Shown piece by piece: positions 37,301 through 50,346 of a DNA stretch of 64,000 nt. Under the pieces are notes generated by a model. It did not search any database. It was not told the origin of the DNA and saw only the letters and a list, made by a program, of their open reading frames with translations. Numbering within the stretch: the stretch's first letter is position 1; the number at the start of each line of letters is the position of its first letter. Made by a program: the position numbers and the translations under genes. The stretch comes from Lingula anatina (lineage: Eukaryota > Brachiopoda > Lingulata > Lingulida > Lingulidae). The stretch covers positions 239,230-303,229 of the forward strand of contig NW_019775192.1 of the NCBI RefSeq assembly GCF_001039355.2, written 5' to 3'.

Positions 37301-37614
37301 ACCGCCATTAGGATATCTCCTATAGCTAGATTAACTATAAAGTAATTAGTCACTGTGCGCATGCGCTGGTAGGCAATCACGACGTAACATACCAGTATGT
37401 TGCCCCCAATGGCAAGAACTATTATAACCGCGTATAGAAGTATTAGAGTTACTTTTAAGTATGTCGGATGTTCAGCCGACAATAAGAAGTCCGATCCATT
37501 TTCGGAAGATCCATTTAGTCCAGTATTATTAACGCCATCCATAGGCACAAAGCTAGTATTTCCATAAAGAGCAATGTGCCTTGAAGTTGGATATACGGTT
37601 CTTGCTGATTCCAT
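34374..37614 (-). CDS. luqin/RYamide-type neuropeptide receptor 2 (class A GPCR)
   Basis: Minus strand. Exon 1 is 37614-36826 and exon 2 is 34895-34374; the 1930-bp phase-0 intron sits at the same KRK|M boundary as in receptor 1. Product 436 aa. The N-terminus is 22 residues longer than in receptor 1 and carries four N-glycosylation sequons (N19, N29, N34, N39). From TM1 to the end of exon 1 the two proteins align without gaps. Seen: N72 in TM1, C128 and C200 for the disulfide, DRF at 152-154 instead of DRY, PPGEAE..RDQRMAASKRK in loop 3, CWLP at 278-281, NPIVY at 319-323, and a Cys-containing RMCLCLK segment after TM7 that could be palmitoylated. The C-terminal tails of the two receptors are unrelated, suggesting an old duplication with different desensitisation or coupling. 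Ligand inferred to be a luqin/RYamide-like peptide. Confidence 0.92.
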
Positions 37615-38640
37615 TCCGTCCTTATGAACTTACACAAAGTTGAAAATCTTCCTGTTGTCAACCATCGGTATCTTCACAGATGAAAACCTACTGTTCGCTT
37701 GGTAGCAGACGGCTCCAACTCTGAAAAATCAAATAATATATCTTTTCAGCATATCAGATAATATTTACGTATTGCATACAACAGTTCGGGGATGGCCGTG
37801 GATACCGAATGCGTTTCAATTTCGAGTATTTCAAGAACATAATGTACGCTGCCATTCCATTAATTGATAAATCGTTGCATTAGTGCTATCATGACGTCTA
37901 TGGTACAGACATTAGGACCTTATCAAGCAAAAGAAACGCCAATCCCCAACTGGGACCCTTGTCAGGCTTTCCCATTTAAAACGTGAAAGGCTGTTTTCAA
38001 GATGATTAACTTCGTGATTGGTACAGGACAATTCTCGCGCTTCCGGAATTGCAAAGAAAATTTGATTTACATGAAATAAACCAGTCTTGGCACTGCCTCT
38101 GATCGTATTTTTGCTGTGGAATATCCACCTATTGAAATAAAAAATTGAAAGGTTTAGTTGTAAGTAGAACTACATAAAAGGATTCGAACACGTTTACAAG
38201 AATATCTATTGCAATTCACACTCCTGAAAGGAACACTTGATGTATTTTTGTACATGGAACTCGATTTTATTAATGAACGGTACTGTGAGAGTCATTTTGT
38301 TTCCAAAGACCCGAGAAAAGCTCTATCTCTGTGTTTTCATACGAATACAGAGGGTGACTAAAGTATCACAACATTTGAATAAATACTGCTCTTTGTGACA
38401 TTGGGGAGGGGGGGGGACTTTGGTAAAATTTCCTTTGCAGTTTATCTGTCGCGGTAGGGTTTCTTCCATGTATACTGTAAAGGGCGTCAACGAACGTGTA
38501 ACGTCCCTTTCAAGTCGCTAACCACTGTAAAGGTACGGGAGCTCACAAACCAACAACGCCAAAAGGTTGTTTCTCAGGAAAAGGTGTGTGTTATATAGTG
38601 CCACTGGTTACATATAGGATGGAGGACACTGGTGGGTAGA
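37615..38640. other. upstream region of receptor 2
   Basis: Probable promoter and 5' untranslated region of the minus-strand receptor. A G tract lies near 38403-38418. No gene or element end is supported. Confidence 0.45.
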
Positions 38641-39140
38641 CGTCGAAATTGTGTCGTTTTGTGTTTTTTTGATGAGGGCATGTTGACAGTTAACAGCGCA
38701 GGTGGAGAGGTTGGAGCATGCAAAACATCAGCATACTGCTTATCTGCCAAAGCAGATGGTTTTCTCCGCTTCAATAATGGTTTAACTTCAATAATGGTGC
38801 ATCGCTATCTACGTAATTGGTGAACTATTTTGCTGGTTAATGGAAACCTTATTCACATTGGAATCCAGAACCAATACCCAAGGAATCATCAGCTCCTTTT
38901 TCAGAATGATAATGCCACAAAAGACAAGACCAGAGACGACCTAGAGTGGCTTCATTAGCAAGGTATCAGCAGGGTGGGTGTGTAATCCCAAGACGCCAAC
39001 CCCACTGAAAACCTGTAAGGTCACATTGGAAGATGAGTGGCAGAGGGCCGACCCTTTACCAGTCTTACGAGCCTGTGCCAATATAATAGATTACTACGCC
39101 TTCATAAGTCTATTACCAGAAGGATGGTGGCCATTTTGAA
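38641..39140 (+). mobile_element. heavily decayed Tc1-like transposase fragment
   Basis: Remnants in order: CFFDEGMLTVNS around the first catalytic Asp (codon about 38671), GNLIHIG and LFQNDNAT around the second Asp (38908), then a DANPTENL remnant with Glu at 39007-39009, followed by the TRRMVAI-like C-terminal end. The second Asp and the Glu are about 33 codons apart, as in DD34E Tc1 enzymes. Several stops and frameshifts; no inverted ends found. Confidence 0.65.
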
Positions 39141-39570
39141 ACTAAGTGGCTATCTTGCAAAATATAATTGATATTGACATAATAACATAATTCAATTTAA
39201 GGATAAAGCTCTGGTCTTTAAACCTGAAGTAAACTTATTGACATGATCGAAATTTAATAAAATACAAAATGAAAAACCCTACAGACTACCATTTCTCCTT
39301 AAGCAACATGATGCAATACATGTGTAACCCCCTGTAGATATAATACTGCATTCAACTAGTTTTACTTCACATAAACCGTTTACGTGTCAATGCTGCATCA
39401 CTTAATAGTCCGTGGTGCTTCTACTAGCGTTTGTGAAGTGCACAACCAACGACATTCATAAACATTGGACACCCATTTGGATTTATGTGCACATGTACAC
39501 ATTTTCATGTGACATTATTGCAGTGACATAAATACCTACCATATCTAGTTCGTCTCGTTTCTCCATTATA

Positions 39571-40949
39571 CACACACTGGACAATAGAAGTGTCACCCCC
39601 TAACTCAGAGTAATAAAAATAGGCAGATCTTGGGTAGTTATAATGCCTGGTCTACTTATATTGTGACTAATGAGTATAAAACCGCTATATCATGGAATTG
39701 TACTGTTGGTCTTGTACATGTACAGCAAATGTTATTCCTGTCTTCCTGCAATATGGCAAGATACAGGCAATTATCTAACGGTTATAGGTACAAGTTATTA
39801 ACCTGAAGAGGCGGAATATAAGCAATGTCAGAATATCGATACAGTTGAATTGTTCAGTCAGAACCGTGCAGAGGGTCTGGTCTCGGTATAGAAACACTGG
39901 ATCAAGAGACAGATTGCCTCTGATGGGTCGTCCAAGAAAAACTACTGGCCGTGAAGACCGACGACTGATTTTGATGTCCAGGTTGTCAAAGTTCGACACT
40001 GCTTGTCAGTTGACAACACAGTGGAACAATTTCACACATAAGAATGTGTCTGTGAAAATTGCTAGGCGTCGGTTACATGCTCATAGAGTGTACAGCAGGG
40101 TAGCAAGACTGAAACCTCTTATATCGTTACAAAACAGGCAACGTAGAGTGAACTAGGGTCAACAGGATCTGGAACTGGACAGTCCATGACAATTGGTCCT
40201 ATATGTTTTTTTCTGATGAGTGTCGCTTTAGTCTGACCTCTGATGACAGACGGGTACGATGCTGGCGAACTGCTGGTAAAGCATTTGAACCACATGCACT
40301 GAATTTTCGAACCCGGAGCAGCATATTTATAATGGTGTGGGACTGCATCAGCATCCATGGCGTGGGCGAATTGATAGTGGTTGATAGAAACACGAATCAC
40401 TAGAAATATATCGATGTTTTGGAGTCAGGTTGCTACCATCTATTACTAACACGTTTGGTGACAGGAATTATCCATTTGTTCACAGGATGACAATGCTCCT
40501 TGTCAGGGCAGTTGATGATTGGTTTGACCAACAGGGCATTCGCAGAGTCATGTGACCTGCCCAGAGTCCAGATGCAAACATAATAGAAAATGTGTGGAAT
40601 GAAAATGTGTCAAAACTTTTGACAAATGCCCGTCCAACCAGCAGACAAACTCTGTTATATCCAGTGTTTCATGCTTGGGCCAGCATAAGCCCTGAACGCA
40701 TCAGACAATTATGTGAATCCTTGCCTCGTAGACTGGCACCTATTATTAGGTCACGTGGCTATGCCACTAAGTACTAATTTTGGACTTGAAACTGCATATA
40801 TTGGTAGAATGTATATTTTGTTCTCATTTGTGATTTTTTGTGAAATTTGATGTTAATAAAATGATACCAGGAGCATATCATTCCACAGTCATTTATCTCC
40901 CCCATAGTATTGGTTAAGTATGGGTGACACTTCTATTGTCCAGTGTGTG
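39571..40949 (+). mobile_element. Tc1-like transposon, 1379 bp, both ends present, transposase broken
   Basis: Inverted ends start CACACACTGGACAATAGAAG on the left and are mirrored on the right ending at 40949. TA flanks both sides (39569-39570 and 40950-40951). Inside, on the plus strand, lie the remains of a DD34E transposase: ATG 39753, paired helix-turn-helix and linker (SVRTVQRVW.RYRNTGS, GRPRKTT), first Asp in FFSDECRF (40214), second in DNA (40489) and Glu in DANIIENVW (40586). Stops and frameshifts near 39804, 40155, 40401 and around 40486 make it inactive, though it could serve as a substrate for a related enzyme. The length is close to that expected of an unbroken Tc1-like element (about 1.3-1.6 kb). 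Confidence 0.88.
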
Positions 40950-43201
40950 TACATGTAGCTGTTATTGCCTATTGTCTTGATGATTAAAAACGACTTAGTA
41001 AAGCCTTGCATTTCTTATGATACAAAGTGTTGTAATATCTATTTTGCAATAGCATTGTAGTTTTCTGTTGCTCAGTAGCAAATAACCCAATTATACCAAA
41101 TGCCAAACCTGTTACTCTCTTACGTGAAGGACTAGTAAGATTATAAGGCGAGGCACATGCATTTTTAAAAAACATTACACAAGCCCTGTTTGCGTATAGT
41201 TTCTCTATCCGTCCTTTCACGCGTGCGCCATTACCTCTGCCCCTGTGCCTTATTTACATATAGTAATCAGTCGAAACTGATGCAATTTCAGCTGGTTAAG
41301 GAGTCTTTTCTAATTTTGAAATCAGGTTTGTTTCAGGCACAACTGATACATTTGCAGTAGTCAAGAATTGTTATTTTGGAAAGCTATTTATGTAATGCTA
41401 TTTTATGAAATGTAAAACAGCAAATGTTCAAATATCTCACCCCAATCTTCAAAGCTTTATAAAGCAGGGAATAACCCAATGAAATTAATGGAAAATTTTC
41501 TGTTTTTTTCCTTTTCAGTAAATTGTTCTATCTGTTTTAATCTATATCTGTTGCCGAAGCCTTATTCCAGTTTAAGATCTGAAATTGACAACGGTATGTC
41601 TAGTGCTGCCTGGGCTGTTTACTGGGAAAATAATGTGTTAATGTGTAAACCCATATTTACAATTAAATGGTTTTGCCCTAACTATACATTGATTTAAATG
41701 ATAATCACATATTGCATGAATACACATAAATAATAGAAATGGGCTTACATTCTACGATGGACCATCATTCCTAAGAGGGATATTTGTTGTGAATGTCGTC
41801 CAAATTACATCAGTGATGGTTTACTTGCTTAATGGCATATAGATATCATCTTCGTCTCATGATCGTTTTGAAAGTAGATCGATCCTCATGATTCATCTAC
41901 AAAACCTTCTGGTACAATGGTTTTACCAAAACTACAGCGTTTATCAAAGATACATACTTCGTTAAAACGATGATTCGGTACACATGTAACTAAATTTTGA
42001 AAGATGTCGCGATTTTTGCCACATTTTCGATTTTATTGTCAATAGAAGCAATTTCAGCAAAATAGTCCTAGATATACTCTTTAATTTCTCTTGTGGTAGA
42101 AATTTATTTAAAACAATCATATTTTGAAAAGAGCGCGATTATTGAAGACGAGTATTATTGCTTCAATTAGAGTTGCATAAAATGCGAGGATTACTGAGAA
42201 TAATCAAGAGCTTCGATACATATATATATATATATTTGGATAAAACACATTGCTCTGTTCAGAGTGATAGAAAAGCACTTGGTAAACGTAGACATAATGA
42301 TCCGCTGTGTCTTTCGGGGTGCCGTTTATTATATTACGGCCGCAACATTCTTAAGAAACAGGCGGACCGCATCTCAAGGAATTGAATTTGTTTGACAGCA
42401 AAATATCTCTTCGACCGGCAAGATTGCATTATCAGGTGACTATTAAGAGTAATAGGACTATCACGGAATCATTTTATAGTACTTTTAGAGAAAATGATAT
42501 TAAGGTGACTGGTGCAGGTCTTAATTTAGAACTAGTGATACGGCGTATTTGTCATATTTCCCAACGATATGCGAAAAATAACTTCACTTTGTAAAGACAA
42601 TTACTAATTAGACCAAAAGAAAAGCCCATATAAACCAGTTTAATATATGTACTATTGTCTGATACCCCTACTTGCATTTTAAGGAGGGGGGGGGGGCAAG
42701 CACGAATTAAATTAATCTGAAATCGAATAAGAAATATTCTAGACCAACTATAGAGAATCTTCAGTGGCCCTACTATAAGTTAAAATGTGTGTGCTGTATA
42801 TACCGTAGAAAGAAAGCTAATGTAGACGGAATCATTGCCACAAAACATTCTATTTAAGTACTACTGAATTTTGATCGTCGTTTCGATACCCCTCCCCCTT
42901 TATAATCTCTTATGTTTACTCTCCCGTCCATGCTAGTAAAACATTTTAAATGATTTCTAAAACAGTACGTGAAGAAAAGTAAACTTTTGTTTCGGCCAGT
43001 GCTTCAAAATGCCCAAAAATACACGTTTGTATTCATTAATGTATTCAGTGACGGAAAACCATACGCTTGAGTGATTTCGGACAATCTCATCTGAACACAA
43101 ATCGGACAAAAGTCTTACATAATTTAGTTGTCCATAATCAATGCTAGTGGACGCTGGAATCGGATAACTGAGTTTCGGTGAGCGAATTCCATGGTGACAT
43201 C

Positions 43202-43465
43202 ATGCCACGGCTGTTTAATCTGGAAAGGGGTCGTGCCATTGTCATAACCATTGGCGCAGTGTTATGGTTTGGGCTGGTATAAAAGGCAATTTCCAGACAG
43301 GGCTCGTGATGATTGTGTCATTCATGTATCAACACCCAAACCTACGCTTTCTCTATCAGACAATGCCCGTCCATATATTACCAGGTTTTTAGCACATACG
43401 CACCTGCAGCAAGACTCTTCTTCTTCAGACCAGAAATGTCTCCCATTGAGCACACCCGGTGTAGA
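43202..43465 (+). mobile_element. internally deleted Tc1-like relic
   Basis: Begins MPRLFNLERGRAI, like the first residues of a Tc1-family transposase, then jumps to a VLWFGLV segment (VMVWAG-like) and DNARPYITRFLAHTHLQQ, the second-Asp region. In another frame MSPIEHTR remains of the SPDxxPIEHVW box. Most of the DNA-binding domain is missing. No inverted ends identified. Confidence 0.55.
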
Positions 43466-45869
43466 GAGTCTGAGGCTCCGTCTAACAGAAAGTCCGCCCT
43501 CCATGTAGTTATAATGGTAAGGGTTGGCCTGACCTAAGTGGGTCAAAATCTAGGGCGAGATTTACCTCTACAAATGAATGGGAAGCGGACTCTTTGTCAT
43601 GGGGGACTCTCTGTCACGTTACACGGGATGAACTAAGCAGACGACTTAATAACCGCCAGTAACAGCCTACCACCGTCGTAAAGTTAACAACTGCACTGGT
43701 GCAAGAATGGAGAAGTATGATCCATAGACATAACAAAACTTGCGTTTCTCTTTTTGGCTAGTATATAGCCTGGTACCTAGAGATAGATTCTACCCAGTCA
43801 AATGTCGTAGCAAATCAATGCCTTCAAATTAAAGATGTACTCGGCGTCTGATGTAATTTTGCATATCCATTCCAACCCAAATTAAATCCGTTAACTTAAC
43901 GTATCTTCTGAAATGCCAACATCTACATACATGTTACGACATCAGCTAAGCGTGTTCCTTGACCTCAGATTTGAATAAAGGTTTGCGCCTCGGTTTCCCT
44001 GATGCAAAAGACTCATCAAAAAGAAAGTAATTGGCCGACCCCTTAAGCCCTTGTAGACTTGTGAAACAAGCAGTTCAGTTCTTATCTGATCACAAGCCTG
44101 TTCTTTAGCTCCCGGGAGCGCTGATCTGTGACCTGGACGACCTGCTTCAAAGCCACAAGGACCTTTCATTTGTAACCACGTCTTCTGTTGGAATAGATTT
44201 ACAGAGAATATGTTGCACTATGTTTCAAGACAAGAACATCTGCCTTGCTGCATAACATACACACAGCACGTATTTGTATTGGATCTGAGTTAACTTTGCT
44301 TTGCTCAAATGCTGCCAATATCTTTTCTAATTAGTCTGACTTTCATTAGGTGTTAAGCAAACTGCCTGCTGTTTTTTTCTTCTTTTTTCTTTTTTCCTCT
44401 TTTTTTTTACATACAACACATGATATTTTGATCTATACATTTATATTTAGATATAAACTTGCAATGTCCACAAACACCATGGGGGGAAGTGAATAGCAAG
44501 ATGGCCTACAGATAATACATAGAAAAAGTATCAGCTGTACGCCTATTATGTTACCTATTGCCACAGACGCCCACTGCAACGCTTTAATTTAATTCCATTG
44601 TCCAACACTTTTTACAATGTAATTCGCTTCCACTGAACTAAAACAGTGGGTATTTAGGTCACCATTACTCCTAATTACAATCTCATTCACTTATAATTGG
44701 TTTCAAGTGCCTTTACTCACAGCCTATTATCCGTGGCGATAGCAACTTTGACATCAAGTGTCTTGTATCCAAACTGCCAATCTCTTATTATTTCGTAACA
44801 TATACTGTAATTAGGACCGCCAATTGAACAGGATTTCCTTTTTACATTACCATTTCTAGGTTGATTATGTGCACCATACGCTGCTTTCAGACACCGAGCA
44901 TAATGTGCGTCAGTCAGGTGGGAATGTGCTGTCGGGAATAGATGATGACTATATACGATTATATGGAATTGGGACTGCAGTATGTCCAAGTATCCATTAA
45001 GACTGCTAATGGTGAAATTGAGTTTGTTTTAGACCAGTTAAATGCTTTGCCATACATGTAGTTAATGATAATCATAAGATTAATCAACAAGCTTTAATTA
45101 AAATTGTTCAGACGCGCAACAAAGGAACAGTCGGTAGACCTCTGTGCAATTATGTCCGTGGACGCACTGGCCTCTGTCCCAGCTCCTTCGTTCTCTCGTT
45201 CCCCCTTTTTCCTTACAAGTTTTACCCATCCCCTAAGCAACGTAATGCGCTAAAAGTGCTGGGTCTGCATTAAGACTTTATTTGACCTTGAATCCTCATG
45301 ATTTCGAAACTATTTGCAAATTAATTGTTCTACCTCTGGTACTATATTCATGTTCTGAAACACTGTTATCCCTACACAGCAAGTATCGACTGGAGGGCTC
45401 TTCTGACAGAGTGCCCTACAGGAGGTCGTATCCAGACTGAGCTAAATAAACATTATTAAAATACTAGTGGTCACCACTGTCTGTTCACATCCATTAACAG
45501 GGCAGTGTTGCTAATTGTAACTGGTGATTATAAGCAGCACGTACCAGAATGCAGCATCTTGGGTTGTGAGGCTGTAACAAAAAGACGTTTTGACCAGACA
45601 AAGATTATTGACAGGGCTTATCGAGGATCTTTTTGTCGAGGATAGCAAGTCTTTAGGCCAAGTTTTACCTTTAACGCAATGCATACATTGACAGCCATTT
45701 TGTTTTTTGACAAAGATACTCTTCTGTGGTCAAATTCCGATGGGAAATTACACCGCGTTTTATCTAGTCCGAAATGAATCAGATTCAGTTGAAAGGCATT
45801 TGCTAACCTTTTGCCAAAGTATGGTAGATATTTACTGGACCGTCGGTATTCGTCACATACACATGTATA

Positions 45870-45900
45870 CACCCTTGCTAAAATGATGGAATATTTCAAA
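45870..45900. mobile_element. solitary transposon end
   Basis: CACCCTTGCTAAAATGATGG preceded by TA matches the left end of the 31016-31872 element. I found no opposite end nearby, so this is probably a truncated copy. Confidence 0.4.
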
Positions 45901-48900
45901 AGAATATGACATATACGATTTCAATAAGTTCAAACTAAGACAAAATGTAACTTACAACATTCATAAACATCACCGAGCAAAACATTTTAAAGATTGGTTT
46001 TGACTGTTTGTTTTGTGATGCATACCAAAAAGTCATATCACTAGCGCATATATTCATATCCAAGGCCTCTCTTGGTGATGCTCGTATTTATTTGTGCGGC
46101 AAACACATTCAAGCATGCAGAAAACATGTGCGTGCATCTGTTTAATTATTCTCCTCTCTCTGGGTTAATGCAACGTCTCCAGGGGCGATGGGCGCGATTT
46201 GTACAAGGATTATTTATCAAGAGCGACCACCTACATGTTTATCAATATGAGAAAAGAGGTTTTATTTGGCTTTGGAGGATTAGGAAGAATCGAAATTGAA
46301 TCGAAACAACAACAACAAACGTTAAACATTGAACTTGAATGGCATCTAAAGCGGCTGTTTGGGCAGGAAGCTCTTCGATTTTAAGGGAAGATAATTAGTC
46401 TAGTAGCTTCTTGAGAAGACAGAGTGAAGTTTGTTATTATAAATCGAAATAAAAGACAGCAATATAGTGGTGAATAAGTGAGTAAATTAGCTTTCATAAA
46501 CACAATTAAAGCTTCTTTAGGTGTGGTACTACACTGGTTCGTCACAGTTATTTTCACCTTTAAGTACCGACACATTATCATTCATTCAAAAAAGTATCTT
46601 TCCCCCCTTTTATCTATATTTGCTTTGGGCTTCCGGGGATTTCACAATTATCCTCATTGCTTCTTAACGCTGTCGGTGTGCTTCAGTCCCAAAGAAGACG
46701 CTCATTTCTCTAAATGCTAAGACAATGATAAAAAAAAGTTGTTACCTCTAATTTTGCTGCTTAACTTAACACATCAGTTTTGTTACCATATAAGCTTTTT
46801 CTGATGGACAGCAAGCGTATCCGGCAATGCTGTTTAAGTTTTCACATTCAAAATATGCTACGGGTAAGATCTTATGAGTTATCATAGCTTTTGGTATTTT
46901 ATTTTGCTTGGCACAGAAAATGAGACTGGTTTTTCTTCTTTTTTTCCTGAGACCACTGATCTTATATTGATATGTTTTAGGCCATGTCTGGAATTGGATC
47001 AAAGCAATCATCCAATGTTGATTATCAAAACACATTTATTTCTTTCAAAGATAAATGTTTTACTTCCGTCAATGTCACAAAACGCTCAGTATAAAAACAA
47101 TACCGACACGCAACTAAAGATCAAAAAGAAAACAGGCCTGCCATTTTACTGCCAAATGGCATTAGTAATAAATAAGTTGTCAAAAGATTGAAAATCGTGT
47201 AAAATTTCGGCGGCAAAAGTCCGTGGGTGATGGATGCGATAAATGGAGAATGGTCTGTAGTACAGATCGGATGTCTCTACATAAAACAGCACTTTGTAAA
47301 CCCATAGAAATACACCAGAAAACTTCTGGTCGCTATCGAACTCAAGTCCTTTCTGTATTGATTTTATATATACCACAGATTTGATGGTTATGAAAGTACA
47401 TTTTTCCTTTTCATTGGTATTCTCCAAGTCCAGTGAATCACGTTTCAACATATTAATTAAGGAACATCAACCTCTCCTACCCCCGCCACAGCCGTCTTCC
47501 TATCCCCCACGACCCCCAAAGGACAACATGCTATTGTGTTTTAACTGTTAACTGCTAAATTTTGGGTTGAACAATGCCCTTAGTGTTTACATTTGTCAAA
47601 ACTAAAAACCCAAGTCTTCAGACGTCAATGTTAGCATGGTAAAAGAGACAGATTCAGTAATTCAAGAGGTTTCGGAAGTGTTCGGTGATTGATTGTAGTC
47701 CTAAGGGTGAGTAATTAAAGCTCTAATGAAGTCAAATCTCGACTACTAGACGAAAGTGAAAGAGCAAATTCTGCCCTCTAGGGTATATTCCCAATATTAC
47801 CGTGTTTCATGCTATTTTGGTTCTGTCAATGCGTCACTCTCACTAATTTTCACTGAATTTGATCACTGTTTTAACCCACGCCGAATTGACATTGCTTTCC
47901 TAATAGCTTGAGTGTTGTATAAACAGTGGTAACAATCTGTAAGAAAGCAAAATGTGTATTTGATTTGTTGGGATTAATTTAAGATTTAAGTTTGAGTGCA
48001 ATATGACTCAGTAAAAATTGAGGAATGGAGCACATCAGCTTTAGGTCAAAGTCCTCGTTGCAAATTATTCATTTTTCTTTTAATTATACTTTTAATATCC
48101 ATTTATTAGAAATCCATTTATGGTCTTGCTCCTACTAAATTTTCTTACCGTTTATGAATGATCCACCGAGTTTGTTGCCAAACTCGCGGTGAAGGCTACC
48201 CTACGCCTATGCATTCAATGGCTCCAGTATGATATTTTAATATTTAAAATTCCAATGTATCAGCATGCACGACTTATACATTTCGTCACATTTTGAATGC
48301 TAGAAAATGTCATAACCCATTGCATACATTCCAGCAAGCCTACGTCTTTCTGTTCTATTCAAAGATTAGCCTTGTTCTTTTTTTGCTGAGACTTCAGAAA
48401 GGAAAGAAAAAGGAAAGATAATTGAAATCACGCCAACAAGTGAGGCTACAAGTGCGAATTTGACTGAAACAAAAACATATCGGTTTTCTATCCCAGGAAA
48501 TTATCAGTCGGTTCAGTGAGTTCTAGTTTAATAACCAAAATATGTTTGTCTTTCAAAGTCATGTTTCCGTATACATGTAGTGGATCTTTTCTGACCTATG
48601 CATGAAATTTGTTAATGTGTTATGTTAAATGATATTCATTTTTTTCATTTGGTTCTATCTGGGTTGTATATGATCACTTTTTTGGTTAAACAACTATATG
48701 CACTAAGTACCCTTCTCGTAACCGTCATCCGCCCTTTTCACGGGAGAGCAAAACAAATAGCCCCCGATCAGATTTATAACAAATTACTGAATTTGCCAAC
48801 TTTAAATATTTTTATATGATTTAACTTCATGTTCTTATGATTAATATCAGATAAAGACATATGAATTACCAACACGACAGAAGGTTCGACTTTAACACAC

Positions 48901-49358
48901 ACACAAACACACAGCACCATATACATGACCCGCAATGCTTATTAAGTGGTATCAGTTGTTGTGGCTATCATGAAACGGGGTCAAATGTGTGGTCAGTGAT
49001 TTTGTAACTCTGTGAAAATGAATGACATTTAACAAAGCCATTGGATGCCTAAAAGTGTTGTTTAATTCCTCTACTGAGGGAGCGCTTTCCAATCGAAACT
49101 TCTAAAATATGCATGTGTGCTACATGAAGCACCATTGCTGTTTTTCATGGATTTCTCCAATGCCCATGCATGGCTTCTTAAGTTGAAAGATTGACAAAGC
49201 CAAGACCAATCCCAAAGTAAATGAAGCAAATCTGCCTTAAGATAATGATATCTCTCGGCTCTTAAAGGTTTCTTCAATGTCAAAATCAAACTTCTCGTCT
49301 GAAGATTTGCAACGTCGCATTTAGTGAAATTCAAAATGAATTAATTACTCTCTGTTAA

Positions 49359-49731
49359 AGGGATAACAACTGTTCGTACATATTTCACAATAAATACATT
49401 GTAGACAACGCTCAGAAATATAATATACATTCTGTTTTACCACCAAAACGGCAGTTAACGAAATTATTCTGGAATTTGTGCTGGCCAGCACATCACGTGA
49501 ATCCCACAGATGGCTACACTGTTATAATCTCTTAAGAGAATATTACAAAAAAAAAAAAAATAAATAAATAAAATAAAATAAATAAATAAACAAAAAATTA
49601 GAAAAAAATTTTAAAAATTAAAAAACGGGGACTAACTATGAATGTTGGCATGGAATCATTACCCATTGGAAAAACTGTCCTTTATCCCAGGAAAATCTAT
49701 TTTTTGGCCAAAATGAACAGTTGTTATCCCT
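49359..49731. mobile_element. TTAA-flanked MITE (373 bp)
   Basis: Perfect 17-base inverted ends AGGGATAACAACTGTTC, with TTAA immediately outside both (49355-49358 and 49732-49735). TTAA duplication is characteristic of piggyBac- and Kolobok-class elements. The interior is dominated by an A-rich tract (49545-49625) and has no coding potential. Confidence 0.75.
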
Positions 49732-49797
49732 TTAAAATGCACCTAACGATCAATTTTTCATTATGTATAAGACCAGCGTCACGTAAGCAAACGTAGG

Positions 49798-50346
49798 ACA
49801 GGCCTACCCAACTACCAGACTCGGCACCTAAGGATCCTGAATTAACCGGTATATCGGACCATACTACCCGTTTTCAAGGTATGTGTCCGATCGTATTTCG
49901 GAGTATCATACCCCAGAACAAATTTTGTAGGACGACTGCGGGCTCATCCACGCTCGGCTGAACCTTAAACAGTACTCTTACTTTAGAGTACTCTATTTCA
50001 TTGTCTCTATGGGGGTATATGGGGACTTTACGACATTCGGTTTGAATGTTTTAACCACTTTTGATAGGGCTTCTTTTTGCATTGTATTAGATTATGTGGC
50101 AGTCTAAGGTTCATCTAGGTGGCTTTCAAATTTATGCACCCGGTTTTAAAATCATATAGCGATTAAATACGACAATCGTTTACTATCCAATCAAGGTGAC
50201 AGCCGAGCGTGGGCTCATCCTGTCGGTGTTCTGACTGATACTCTGAAATGCGATCTGACACACACCTTGAAAACGGGTAGTGTGGTCCGATATACCGGTT
50301 AATTCAGGATCCTTATGTGCCGAGTCTGGTAGTTGGTTAGGCCTGT
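49798..50346. mobile_element. long-inverted-repeat foldback element (549 bp)
   Basis: The left arm starting ACAGGCCTACCCAACTACC (49798) is mirrored by the right arm ending at 50346 over roughly 110 bases with few mismatches. Further in, weaker pairing continues (GAGCCCACGCTCGGCT against GGCTCATCCACGCTCGGC). AGG occurs directly outside both ends and may be a 3-bp duplication. No transposase. It lies 66 bp right of the TTAA element. Confidence 0.7.

Larger units (their letters stand above)
40950..49358. other. long non-coding region, left part
   Basis: No supported gene in about 8.4 kb. Contains a (TA)n run near 42219-42235, a G tract near 42685, the Tc1 relic at 43202-43465 and a lone transposon end at 45870. 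Frames of 60-105 codons on both strands (for example 43942-44169, 44717-44989, 46874-47191) have no recognisable domains and no splice-consistent partners. Confidence 0.5.

Noticed and set aside
43322-43546. Minus-strand frame of 74 codons
   Set aside because: Antisense of the decayed Tc1 relic.
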